Shown here: positions 20,916 through 31,100 of the stretch, piece after piece
Layout: every line of letters starts with the position of its first letter
How positions within the stretch are numbered: the first letter of the stretch is position 1
Assembly: GCA_963989245.1 (NCBI GenBank)
Contig: OZ022345.1
Coordinates: forward strand, 24,557,196-24,621,195
Direction: 5' to 3'
DNA from: Nansenia antarctica
Lineage: Eukaryota > Chordata > Actinopteri > Argentiniformes > Microstomatidae
Length of the DNA stretch: 64,000 nt
Position numbers and translations under genes: made by a program
Notes under the pieces: model-generated
What the model was told of the DNA's origin: nothing
The model's database searches: none
The model's input: only the letters and a program-made list of their open reading frames with translations

Positions 20916-23552
20916 GTTTGAAGTATTTATACTGCTTAATATGCTGAAAATATGCTATAAGGTGTACTTTCCTTACAACCCACCTTCTGTTGCTGTATCT
21001 GCTAAACAGATGCTAGTCCAACTCTTAACTGTGTCAACTGTCCACACAGAACACTACAACTCCGGAACAACGGATTGTTTCAGTGGTATTGTGTATTATT
21101 GACTTAAATGTAATCTATGTGTATGCGTTTTAATCTAAATGGTTTTTTCCCTTATTATGTATGAATGTGTCACTTAATTGCTCAATCAATACTAATTATA
21201 GTTCAGGTCAACTTAATTATTAAACTACAAAGGCTTGTTCAACACAATTATCAAATTACAAAAAGCAGGTCACGCTTTAAGTCTTTCTGATCCACAACCC
21301 CTTGCTTGATCAATCCTTAGATAGAAACTGTTCTGCTATTCTTTAATCAAGAACTGTGAAAAAAGAACTTAACTTCAAATAAAAAGATGTAAAACACGAA
21401 TATTAATCACAACCTGAAAAGAAATCGACTTGTCATTGGGAAGGAATAAAATGATTAATTATTCATTACAATCTGTAAGGAAATCGATTTGTTATTTGAA
21501 AGGAACAAAATGATCAATTATCAATTACAATCTGGAAGGAAATCGACCTGCTACTTGGAAGGAATGCACAATCAACTAGACTTAGTCATTTACACTTCAT
21601 TGATGAAATCCTGTGGAAGAAAACGTCATCCCTAGACCACTATAAACCAATTGCTCAAAGTTTTGTGAAACCTGAAAATGAAATAATCTGAATAATTAAT
21701 TAAATCAATTTGTAATTACTTAAATTAATTGAAGTAACCCTCCATTTATCATCGTAAAAGACTATATCGTCGACCTCAGGCGGATGCACTGATGGAGAAC
21801 CAGTGGTCCAGTGTGATTCGTATTCCGTCCACTGGAGAGCAGCAAACAATTAAAAATGTCTTATATTGTTTCATCCACTAGAGGGCAGTACACAATTAAA
21901 AACGTCCTGTCTTGTTTTATCCACCAGAGGGCAGTACACAATTAAAAACGTCCTGTCTTGTTTTAACCACCAGAGGGCAGTACACAATTAAAAACGTCCT
22001 GTCTTGTTCTAACCACCAGAGGGCAGTACACAATTAAAAACGTCCTGTCTTGTTCTAACCACCAGAGGGCAGTACACAATTAAAACCGTCCTATCTTGTG
22101 TCAACCACTAGATGGCAGTCAAGAATTAAAAACGTCCTATCGTGTCTCAACCAATAGAGGCCGCCACACCGAAGATGTTTTACAGAATGACTACCTTACC
22201 TAAAACTCTCAATCTTCTGATTTATTTTTACAATCTATCCCTAAATCAATTGTTTAAGTGAAATGAATGAATGATTCGTTAGAATTATTCACTATATCAT
22301 CATATACATTGATTTAAAACTTATGGAATCAATCAATTGTTCTGGGAAACAGAAAATGAATGCTCTGAATAATTAATTCAACTGATAAGTAATTAATTAA
22401 ATTAATTAAAGTAATTTGCTATAGGACAATCAATTAAAAACATCAATCTATGAGTGATCTCTACAGATCTCTCGTCAGCCTTCTATGCAAGCAGACAGGG
22501 CCGTTTTATTGAGGTCTGTGACCCTGCTGTGATTCTGCTCAGGGAAAGCAGCCTGGTCTAGACTCACGCACAAATGCCACATATGCTTTGAATCTAACCT
22601 AAAGTCACAATCTATCTTTACTTTTAACAAACTATGACAAATATCTTTAAACTACGTTAAATCTATGTAATGCAACAATCCCCCGCAACGTGTCTGTATG
22701 TTTGAACAACAGAAGAAGAAGGAAGAGAGGGAGGGCCTTTGTCCTTCTCTGTGGGGCAACCCCCGCGTGTGTATTTGAAAAAAATGAATGTCAGGGGGAA
22801 AAACCAAGACTGTAAGATTAATCTTCACAACACTGCTTTTCCACAATAATTATTATTCTCCACGACACAGCAATTCTCAAGATAATCTTACTCAACTACT
22901 TCTAAAATGGCCCATGCTTGTTACTAGGCCCTGTGTGTCCACTAAGCCTGCCTCTGTCTACACACAGGAAGAAATTGGCGCCAACTCAGACATGCATCTG
23001 CACAAAGGGAAAACTAGCGGCCTTGTTCACAGGTCTGACATGCGTTTTCAGACAAAGGAATATTATGGCGCCCTTTTCAACCAGCCACGTTTCTCCTCCG
23101 TGCTCCCCAGTAATTTAACAATGCATATCTCTAAAATAGCACGGACTCTGCTCTTTCAAACTAGGAATTCCAATTCCGTACCATTTGAATAAAGCTATTT
23201 TACACTCCACCAGACTATTGCCTGATACAAATCACAGTTATTAGCCTGCTTAGAAAAACGTCTTTCCCTAGCTGGCTAATACCTTGTTCTTAAAACAAGA
23301 CCACAATAATAACCACACACACGATAGAAATCGTACAATTAAAACACTTCCCTCAATACAGGCTTTATAACCCGGCTCTCTCTGACTTATCTCGACCCAG
23401 TTATATATTAAAGAGGATCCGTTTAAATATAGCTCATTCGATTTACAGTCTATCTTGCGCAGCTCCGCCTTGTCCTCGCGAATTCAACAGAAACTTACCC
23501 TTGTTGACTTGAAGAACTGCAAAACGACCGATCATCCAGCGCTATTAAAAAG
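20916..23552 (-). other. Very long retroviral 5' leader (2.6 kb)
   Basis: Non-coding between primer site and gag. Contains the 46-bp array (21829-22165), AT-rich direct repeats (GGAAATCGA with AAAATGAT variants at about 21420-21560) and only short frames, for example 64 codons on the coding strand at 22652-22846, with no recognisable product. Packaging and splice-donor signals are expected here but I could not place them. Confidence 0.7.
21829..22165 (+). promoter_or_regulatory. 46-bp tandem array of CTCF-like motifs, eight units
   Basis: Motif starts at 21829, 21875, 21921, 21967, 22013, 22059, 22105 and 22151 are spaced exactly 46 bp. The six from 21875 to 22105 fit the vertebrate CTCF core consensus CCASYAGRKGGCRSY at every position (CCACTAGAGGGCAGT, CCACCAGAGGGCAGT four times, CCACTAGATGGCAGT). 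The first and last units are degenerate. All sites point the same way, opposite to viral transcription. Matching a consensus shows potential, not occupancy. Alternative: an unrelated minisatellite that happens to contain the motif. Confidence 0.75.
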
Positions 23553-23570
23553 GTCCCTTCGTGGTTGCCA
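23553..23570 (-). promoter_or_regulatory. Primer binding site, tRNA-Arg type
   Basis: Four bases inside the 5' LTR, the + strand reads GTCCCTTCGTGGTTGCCA. This matches the 3' end expected of a vertebrate tRNA-Arg with CCA added, apart from possible single-base differences among isoacceptors. From memory, arginine primers are rare and were reported for snakehead fish retrovirus. A tRNA database match would settle the isotype. Confidence 0.75.
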
Positions 23571-23574
23571 CTTA

Positions 23575-23972
23575 TGTAGAGTATTTTCTCTGTTTCAGTG
23601 ATACAAGAAGGTCCAAAGTTTTAAAAGTATTTATTCAAAAAAAAGGTTGGGTCTTCAGATTACAGGCACTGAACAGTCACACCGTGAATCGAGATAGTCA
23701 AAAAGCAGGCCGCTCACGCCTCTGCACGGAAGTCTTATAGTCCTCCTCCTAGGCCTCTGATTGGCCCAGACCCTCGGGGGCGTGCATATGCGTGTGTGTG
23801 TGACTGCGCATGCGCAACAATTCGTGTGTGTGTGTCTCAGCGCATGTGCGACAAGATCGTTTATAATGAAGTATCAAAAGTATACGTGAATATATGTGTA
23901 AAATATACGTGAATATATGTGTAAAATATACGTGAATATAAGAAGGCCGTTAATGTGTAAAAATATACTACA
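23575..23972 (-). promoter_or_regulatory. 5' LTR of the retrovirus
   Basis: Same 398-bp sequence as 11189-11586, with the poly(A) signal complement at 23630-23635. It drives transcription leftward on the minus strand. CpG-containing CGCATGCGC lies in the mid-LTR. Confidence 0.93.
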
Positions 23973-24277
23973 GTACCCTTAGGGGTCAATTCTTGTGAGC
24001 CTAGCCCACTCACATGTGTCTTTATTAGTGGTTAATTAGTAGAATTGACATGACAAGACACAGCTGTGTGTCACCCCTCATGGCTGAAACTCACTTGATC
24101 CATATTCTACAAGTGTTGCTGAGTACAGTGGTAGTGGTCATGTTTATAGCCTTGGAAATATGTTTGTGTGTACAGTCCATTATGGGTTCCCTATGCAACC
24201 TAGAGGTGGCACTTTTAACTGTTGGGACGCAGGAAAGGACCAAGAATACTTTGTATCACACCCCTCAAGGTTGAAAC
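23973..24277. other. Non-coding flank of the provirus
   Basis: Starts with the GTAC target duplication. No recognised coding sequence. Confidence 0.5.
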
Positions 24278-24380
24278 TCACTTGATTCATATTGACTTGA
24301 TTCATATCCACTTGATTCATATCCACTTGATTCATATTCACTTGATTCATATTCACTTGATTCATATTCACTTGATTCAT
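24278..24380. repeat. Minisatellite, 15-bp unit
   Basis: Seven copies of CACTTGATTCATATT with C/T variants at the last base and GACTT in one copy. Confidence 0.92.
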
Positions 24381-24649
24381 ATTACTCAGTAGGCTATGTT
24401 GTATCCATGGGTATGGTTTAGTCTTGTGTGTTATAATGATATGAATGGTATGATAACTAATAATTATTTGATGTTATGACAAAGATCACTACTTTCGTCT
24501 GTGAGCGGTTGAGATGGGGCGAGAGCTGTTTTGTGCTGGAGCCTACCATTAAATAACCACCATTTTGTTTGCACATTCAGATAAATAAACAGCTTGAAAG
24601 TGAACCTGTGTGCCTGCCTGGTCTGTCCGGATTGTGAGGGGTTACATGT
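24381..24649. other. Non-coding, nothing recognised
   Basis: No long frame, repeat or terminal structure supports a feature. Confidence 0.5.
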
Positions 24650-24935
24650 ACATAAGGTTCAGATATAGGAACAGTTAGGATATTTATAGCATAGCATAGA
24701 GTACAGCACAGTGTTTTATTGTATAGGATAGTAGATAGTGTACATAGCCTTTATTTATGTAAACCAGCTCTTTCCCCTTTTTTATTTTACCCTTGGCCCT
24801 CTTGTCTTTAGTCTTTTTCCAAGCACCAGGAGAGCCCCCCCTACTAAATTTCGTTGTATGGTACCTGTACTGTATTAATGACAATAAAGACCATTCATTC
24901 ATTCATTCATTCATGCATTCATTCATTGCCATCCG
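24650..24935 (+). mobile_element. LINE 3' end with (CATT)n tail
   Basis: GTACATAGCCTTTATTTATG, then CACCAGGAGAGCC, AATTTCGTTGTATGGTACCT and AATAAAGACCATTCATTCATTC. The same family's tail, inverted, is at 57726-58218. 5'-truncated and non-coding. Confidence 0.7.
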
Positions 24936-25017
24936 CTTGTTAAGTCTGACGTCAAAAGTGACGTTTATCCATTTCCGAGTCCAAACCAGAAATTCCCCGC
25001 ACCAGAGTACCTGTGAA

Positions 25018-25105
25018 CTACAGCGGTAGAATGACAGTTTAATCCTTTTTTAGACTCGGATCTATTCATACAACAAGGTACACAGCACTTTCCCGTTTTC
25101 TCCAT
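25018..25105 (-). pseudogene. THAP-domain-like N-terminal fragment
   Basis: A minus-strand frame from an ATG near 25105 encodes MEKTGKCCVPCCMNRSESKK, which resembles the first zinc-coordinating half of a THAP domain (C-x2-C type) as found in some transposases and host proteins. The rest of the domain is not readable. Very short, so tentative. Confidence 0.4.
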
Positions 25106-25224
25106 ATTGTCAGGGTATTTGAGCCTCGGAAAAGCGCTATGTAAATATAATTTATTATTATTATTATTTCGGCATTTCGAAGACAGCGCCTCAGCCAACG
25201 TTGGACCCGGAAACACGTCACGAC

Positions 25225-25390
25225 TTAACAAGCGGTATTCCCGCGAGACCAGGAAACGGGATGTGAAACGGCGGGACGTGAAACAAAGATGGTGGATCAG
25301 GAAGCGCACACAGTGCAGAGACTGAAGACAACACGAGTCATTTATTAAGTTTATAACTGTGCCAGAGGGCAAACATTACAACATGTTCAC
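25225..25390. repeat. Second copy of the 299-490 repeat
   Basis: Shares the blocks listed for 299-490, including GAGACTGAAGACAACACGAG. It precedes a tandem duplication. Confidence 0.6.
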
Positions 25391-25723
25391 TTATTACACA
25401 AAGACTGGGAAAGCGACACTAGCTTGAACAACAACGGAGGCGCCGACCTGACGGTAGGAGTTGGAGTGATTGATGAATGAAGCAGAGAGCTGCTAGATAC
25501 AATGGTCAGTACAGAGCTGCGTTAGTGATACAAGATCATTATTACATACTTATTCATTACAATCAAATACAAAGAAGAAGAAGAACATTACAATATGTTC
25601 ACTTATTACACAAAGACTGGGAAAGCGACACTAGCTTGAACAACAACGGAGGGCCGACCTGACGGTAGGAGTTGGAGTGATTGATGAATGAAGCAGAGAG
25701 CTCCTAGATACAATGGTCAGTAC
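25374..25723. repeat. ~214-bp tandem duplication, second copy split by a hAT
   Basis: ATGTTCACTTATTACACAAAG to TACAATGGTCAGTAC occurs starting about 25383 and again about 25596. The second copy resumes at 27236 after the hAT insertion and runs to about 27305. Confidence 0.8.
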
Positions 25724-27235
25724 TAGGGCTGCACGATTTGGGGAAAAAATCGAATTGCGATTATTTGGACAGATATCGCGATTGCGATTAATTTGCGATT
25801 ATTATTTTTTTAAATAGCAAAAAAAAAAAAAAAAAAAAAAGGGAGTTTTTGTAAAGTGTGGCCATATCTCCGGCTAGGAAGGTCGTATCAACGTGCAGTT
25901 TGTTTGTACGTCTTCAGGGGACTTAGAGGCTCCCTCCTCTAGCACCCCCACAGCCCGAGCTACGAGTGAAAGAACTAAACTTACATTGGGTTGCTTTAAA
26001 GTTGGGTTGCTTTAAAATCAAGCTTCAGATTAAAACATGTGATGGAGCATTACTAACCTGACTCAGGTGGTTTGTTTCACACAACCATCTAGGAAAGCTT
26101 AATTGGAAGCTGTTTGGAAAAGGGCAGGTACTTTCAAAAAATACTTGGCAGGTGATTGGATGAATCTGTCTATCACCTATTTTCAGAGAGCATTACCACA
26201 TGATACCATCAAACTATTAACTGCTCTAATTCTAATGCAAGGATGAGAACTTAAAAGATATGAATGGTATATATGATAACCTCATCTCATCTAGACAGGT
26301 GGCTACTTTCTAAGATGATCCAGCTATTAAAATGATCATTTGGGGATACACTGTCACTATAACTGAAAGGACCACATCTAGATGACTCGGTCAACAGTCG
26401 AACTGATGAATGATAGAAGGGTGGTCTCTGACTATGGAGCACAGACACACGTCACCTTGACTTAGGAATCTGTGACATACTTCAGCCCAAGGCTAGGCTA
26501 GGCTAACCTCTGCGTCTTTAAAGCCGGCTGGTATGAACGAATGGTATGAGGTTATGCATACAGGACACATTCATGTTTGACAACAGAACAGTTAACTTCC
26601 ATGTATCCATAAGCCTGCTATACTATATAAACACCAACCCGCAGGTTGCTGAGACTGTCAACTCTGTGTCTGTACTTTAACGCCGGGTTAGCATGAGTAG
26701 CTAAGCTAAGCTACCGTCTCGAAGACTACAAGTTAGCTAAGCTAAGTTTAAGGCTGGACTAACAGCACCGACATGCACTTGGCTGGTACAGTTACGGTAG
26801 TATAGTGAAATTGTACACTTACCTGTCGCAATTATAACATACTAACGTTTATCATACGTCCAGTAAGCCATGTGGTGTCTAATTGTCTCCGTTACGTTAG
26901 CCCAAAGTCTCATAATAATTGGACTGACTGTCGTGACACAACCTATGCCTGCGTTCGTAAATTCGCTCTGAGAGCGCCGGGTTCAAAGTCATAAAGAGAC
27001 CAAGTAATTTGATTGGACAAGAGGCATTCCATGAGTGCTGATCAAATTTCCAAAAGAGGTTTTAATCTCAATGTGACTTCCTGGTCAAATAAAGGTAAAA
27101 AAAAAAAAAAAAAAAAAAATTTTTTTAAAAAATGTAAAAAAAAAAATCGCTGGCAAATCGCAGGCTTTGCGATTAGCTAATCGCATCATTTCAAATCGCG
27201 ATTTCGATTTAAAATCGATTAATCGTGCAGCCCTA
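25724..27235. mobile_element. Non-autonomous hAT element, 1.5 kb
   Basis: Terminal inverted repeats TAGGGCTGCACGATT and AATCGTGCAGCCCTA are flanked by the perfect 8-bp duplication GTCAGTAC (25716-25723, 27236-27243). The uninterrupted site is preserved in the first copy of the host tandem repeat (near 25510). No transposase; A-rich runs near 25810 and 27100. Confidence 0.92.
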
Positions 27236-27380
27236 GTCAGTACAGAGCTGCGTTAGTGATACAAGATCATTATTACATACTTATTCATTACAATCAAATA
27301 CAATCATGTTAATAGATGTGGCTTTGTTTGGCTAGTTAACCAGCCAACTCTGTAACATTACCCTAGTGAATTAAATAAAA

Positions 27381-28112
27381 ATGTCTGGAGTAGAGGGGTT
27401 TATAGCAGCTCCATCCTATGACTTATTGTACCGTTTTACTAAAGCTCAATTGTTATTGGTTGCAAAACATTATGATGTAGCGGTGGTAGAACAAAAGAAA
27501 CATGAGCTTAGGGCATGTTTAGAGTCGAAACTGGTCGAGATGGCAATTTTGCCACAGCCTGTCAAGGGTTCATCTTCGCCTGTTGCTAAGCACCCTTTTA
27601 CATTTGACCAGGAAAAAGAATTGCTCAAACTGAGATTAGACCAGGAATTTGCACTTGAGAAAATGAAATGTGAAATCCAAATGCAAACTGTGGAGTTAGA
27701 GAGACATAGGTTGAATTTGATTGAAGGCGGTAAAATCAGTAGTGAAGTCTTAAGTAGTGGGGGTTCTTTTGCTTCCAGGGGAGCAAATAGAGGCTTATTT
27801 GATATAGCAGGAAACTTGAAACTTTTACCTAAATTTAATGAAAGGGATCCTGACTTGTTTTTTTCGTTGTTTGAGCGCGTCGCTGACACTCGTGGTTGGC
27901 CAGATGCTGAACGCACCCTCATGTTACAATGTGTTTTTACAGGTCGAGCACAGTTGGCATATTCGTCCCTGAGCCGTGAGGATTCTCTGATTTATGAGAA
28001 AGTGAAGTCTGCAGTGCTTAAATCTTATGAACAGGTTCCGGAGGCCTACAGACAGAAATTTAGGAATTGGAGGAGAAACAAGAGTCAGACACATCTTGAG
28101 TTTGCAAGATAA
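27381..28112 (+). CDS. Gmr1-like Gag, first part, ended by TAA
   Basis: 243 codons from an ATG. It includes a charged helical segment (about 75-115) and a capsid-like region with PKFNERDPDLFFSLFERVA. It stops at TAA (28110-28112), but the same frame continues directly with LVLHFNRWCKA and the rest of a SCAN-like helical module. This indicates that a sense codon mutated to a stop within Gag rather than a natural Gag end. Published work derives the vertebrate SCAN domain from this type of Gag; here that is family knowledge applied to a visual resemblance. Confidence 0.8.
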   Translation: MSGVEGFIAAPSYDLLYRFTKAQLLLVAKHYDVAVVEQKKHELRACLESKLVEMAILPQPVKGSSSPVAKHPFTFDQEKELLKLRLDQEFALEKMKCEIQMQTVELERHRLNLIEGGKISSEVLSSGGSFASRGANRGLFDIAGNLKLLPKFNERDPDLFFSLFERVADTRGWPDAERTLMLQCVFTGRAQLAYSSLSREDSLIYEKVKSAVLKSYEQVPEAYRQKFRNWRRNKSQTHLEFAR

Positions 28113-31100
28113 TTAGTTTTGCATTTCAATCGCTGGTGCAAGGCGTCTGATGTAGATGATTTTGATGATTTGTGTGATCTGATTGTACTGGAGCAATTTA
28201 AAAATGCTATTCCCCAGAATATAGCCACTTATGTTAGTGAAAAGCAGGTGACTACTCCTGCTGAAGCTGCTGCGTTGGCAGATGATTTTACATTGACTCA
28301 TAGCAGGGGTAAGTTTGGAGAGCCGCGCACGTTTGGTGAGTCTCGCGCTTATGTGCCAGAGCCTGGGTTTCAGAGGAGTACCTTTGGTTTTGATATGCCA
28401 CCTGCTGGTCAGTCAGTTGCAACTGATTTTGGTCGTAGAGGTCAGAATAGTTCAAGGAGTTATGAGAATCAGAATAGTTCAAGGAGTTATGAGAATCAGA
28501 ATAGTTCAAGGAGTTATGAGAAAGTGTGCAGTCACTGCCATAAAAAGGGGCATGTTAAATCTGAATGCTATGCTTTAAAGTCTAGAGGTAAGCCTTGGGC
28601 TCCAGTGTCTCATGGGGATGGGGCTAAAGGGGCTGGTTGCGCGGCGCCGGTGGTGCAGCGGGTTAAGTCTGCTGCCCAAGCCTGTGATTCGCTGTCCCAG
28701 GTGCGCTCTACACATGTTGAGTCTCCACAATCCTCTGACCTTGAATCTTACTTGCCATTCCTTACAGATGGTTTGGTGTCCCTCGTCGGTGGGGATGAGA
28801 AGGTCCCAGTAAACATTTTACGGGATACTGGGGCATTTGATTCGTTTATTTTAGCTTCTGCTTTGCCATTTTCTGATGCCTCTGACACAGGTGACTCCAT
28901 TCCCATTCGTGGTATGGGTTTGGCTGTATTGCATGTTCCTCTGCACAGAATAATTCTTTCATCTGATTTGTTTCAGGGTGAGATGACTGTGGGTGTGCGC
29001 CCAGCGTTGCCCTGTGAGGGGGTGACCATGATCATGGGTAATGGCTTGGTTGGTGCACGAGTGTGGGCAGATGTGGCGCCACCTGTGGTGGTTACGTCTG
29101 TGCCAGTATTTAAAAGCAAGCCTGATGAAAGTGAACGGGAGTTTCCTGAGGTGTTCACTGCGTGTGCCGTAACTCGTGCCATGAGCCGTGCCACGCCTGA
29201 CCCTGACAAAATGGTGGATGATGTGGAGCATGTGATATCACTGTCTGATTTTCCCCTGTCTGTCCCTCACAGTGAACTGGTGAGAGAGCAGCGGGCAGAT
29301 CCAAGTCTGAAAGAGCTGTTTGAGGGAGCTCTCCCTGCTGGGGGGGTGAGGAACAGCGCCCATGCCTATTTCATTCACAATGAGGTATTGGTGAGGAAGT
29401 GGGTTCCCCATGGCGTTGAGTTTGTGGGAGACCCCATTTACCAAATTGTTGTGCCCTCCAAGTATCGCAGCTTGGTTCTGCAGGTGTCACATGATGAGGG
29501 TGGACACCTAGGAGTTTCTAAGACCTATGATCGCATCCTCCGTTACTTCGTTTGGCCTCGCCTTAAGAGGGATGTGGCAGCCTATGTAAAAACATGTCAT
29601 ACATGTCAGTTGACAGGAAAGCCGAATCAGAGCATTACACCGGCTCCATTGAGTCCGATTCAGGCAACCAGTCAACCGTTTGACCATCTCATTATTGATT
29701 GTGTAGGTCCCCTCCCTCCGTCTCGTACTGGGGCTAAGTATTTGCTGACAGTTATGTGCCAGGCTACCAGGTATCCTGCAGCTTATCCCTTACGCAATAT
29801 CACCACCAAGTCTGTAGTCCGTGCCGTGACTCAGTTCATTTCAATCTTTGGCATACCAAAAATCATCCAGTCTGACCAGGGTTCTAATTTCTCTTCCCAT
29901 CTGTTCGCTCAGGTCCTGAAACAGCTGCGCGTTAAGCACAACAGGGCGTCAGCCTATCACGCGCAGAGCCAGGGCGCATTGGAGCGATTCCATGCAACTT
30001 TGAAATCTTTGTTGCGCGCCTACTGTACTGAGCTGGACGGAGATTGGGAGGAGGGGCTTCCTTGGATGATGTTAGCCGCCAGGGAGGTGAGCCAGGAAAG
30101 TACGGGTTTTAGTCCCAATGATCTGGTGTTCGGACACACAGTACGTGGCCCCTTGGCCGTTATCCAAGATGATTGGAAAGAGTCCGAACCACCAAAAAAC
30201 TTGCTTAGTTACGTACTCGGCTTTAAGCATAGGCTTTATGAAGCCGGTGAGCTGGCAAAAGAAAAACTAGCTAGTGCACAAAAGAAAATGAAACGCCTTT
30301 ATGACCGCCGAACTGAGCCACGGAAGTTTAGCCCGGGTGATCAGGTTCTGGCACTCTTGCCCATGGTTGATTCCCCCTTTTGTGCTAAATTTACTGGTCC
30401 ACATACTGTAGTAAAGCAAGTGTCTGATCTTAATTACCTGATTGCTACACCTTTGCGTAGGAAGCCTAATCAGCTCTGCCACATTAATTTATTGAAATCG
30501 TATTATGACCGTGTGTCTGATTCTGTGGAGCAGGCGTCAGTTCCTGTTCGTCCGGCGTGTGTAGCCAGTACTGTAGGGGATTCCCCTCAGGTGGTGGCAG
30601 AGCCTGAGGAGGATGGCCTATCCAGTCCCGGCCAGGAGTTGTTAACTGGAAGATTGAAAAATTCAGAGTCCCTTCGTGATCTTGGGAGCTCGTTGGGGCA
30701 TTTAACAGAGGTTGAACGTACCCAACTGCTGCATCTTGTTAAGGATTATCCATCCATTTTTGGTGACACTCCCACGCAGACTCCCTTAATCGAACACGAT
30801 ATAGATGTAGGGGATGCTTCACCTATCAGACAGCGTTTTTATAGAGTTAGTCCTGACAAACGTAAACACGTGGACTCCGAGATCAGGTATATGCTTGAGA
30901 CTGGTATTGCAGTGCCTACCTCGTCCAGCTGGGCGTCCCCGTGTCTCACAGTTCCAAAGCCTGATCACACACTGCGGTTTTGTACAGACTTCCGCAAAGT
31001 GAATAGTGTGACAAAGCCAGATTCGTATCCTCTTCCCAGGATGGAAGATTGTATTGACCAAGTAGCCTCCGCTAAGTTTATTAGCAAATTTGACTTGCTC

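Larger units (their letters stand above)
11189..23972 (-). mobile_element. Complete endogenous retrovirus, LTR-gag-pol-env-LTR, 12.8 kb
   Basis: Two 398-bp LTRs read identically base for base by eye. They start TG and end CA on either strand, and are flanked by the 4-bp duplication GTAC (11185-11188 and 23973-23976). The minus-strand order is 5' LTR (23575-23972), primer site, 2.6-kb leader, gag, pol, env, polypurine tract, 3' LTR (11189-11586). All three coding regions are open. Gag-pol joined by in-frame TAG, a 4-bp duplication, a GPY-type integrase tail and an Env with CxxC and CX6CC motifs point to the gamma/epsilon-like group. Identical LTRs imply a very recent insertion. It may be polymorphic in the species. 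Confidence 0.95.

Noticed and set aside
21829..22165. Regular repeats resembling a CRISPR array
   Set aside because: The whole 46-bp unit is repeated with no unique spacers, inside a vertebrate retrovirus.
23553..23570. tRNA-Arg-like sequence as a tRNA gene
   Set aside because: Only 18 bases at a primer-binding position next to an LTR; no tRNA body.
24180..24380. Minus ORF with MNQVNMNQV repeats
   Set aside because: 15-bp minisatellite read in frame.
25107..25325. 72-codon + ORF
   Set aside because: Lies in a dispersed repeat shared with 299-490 and has no family resemblance.
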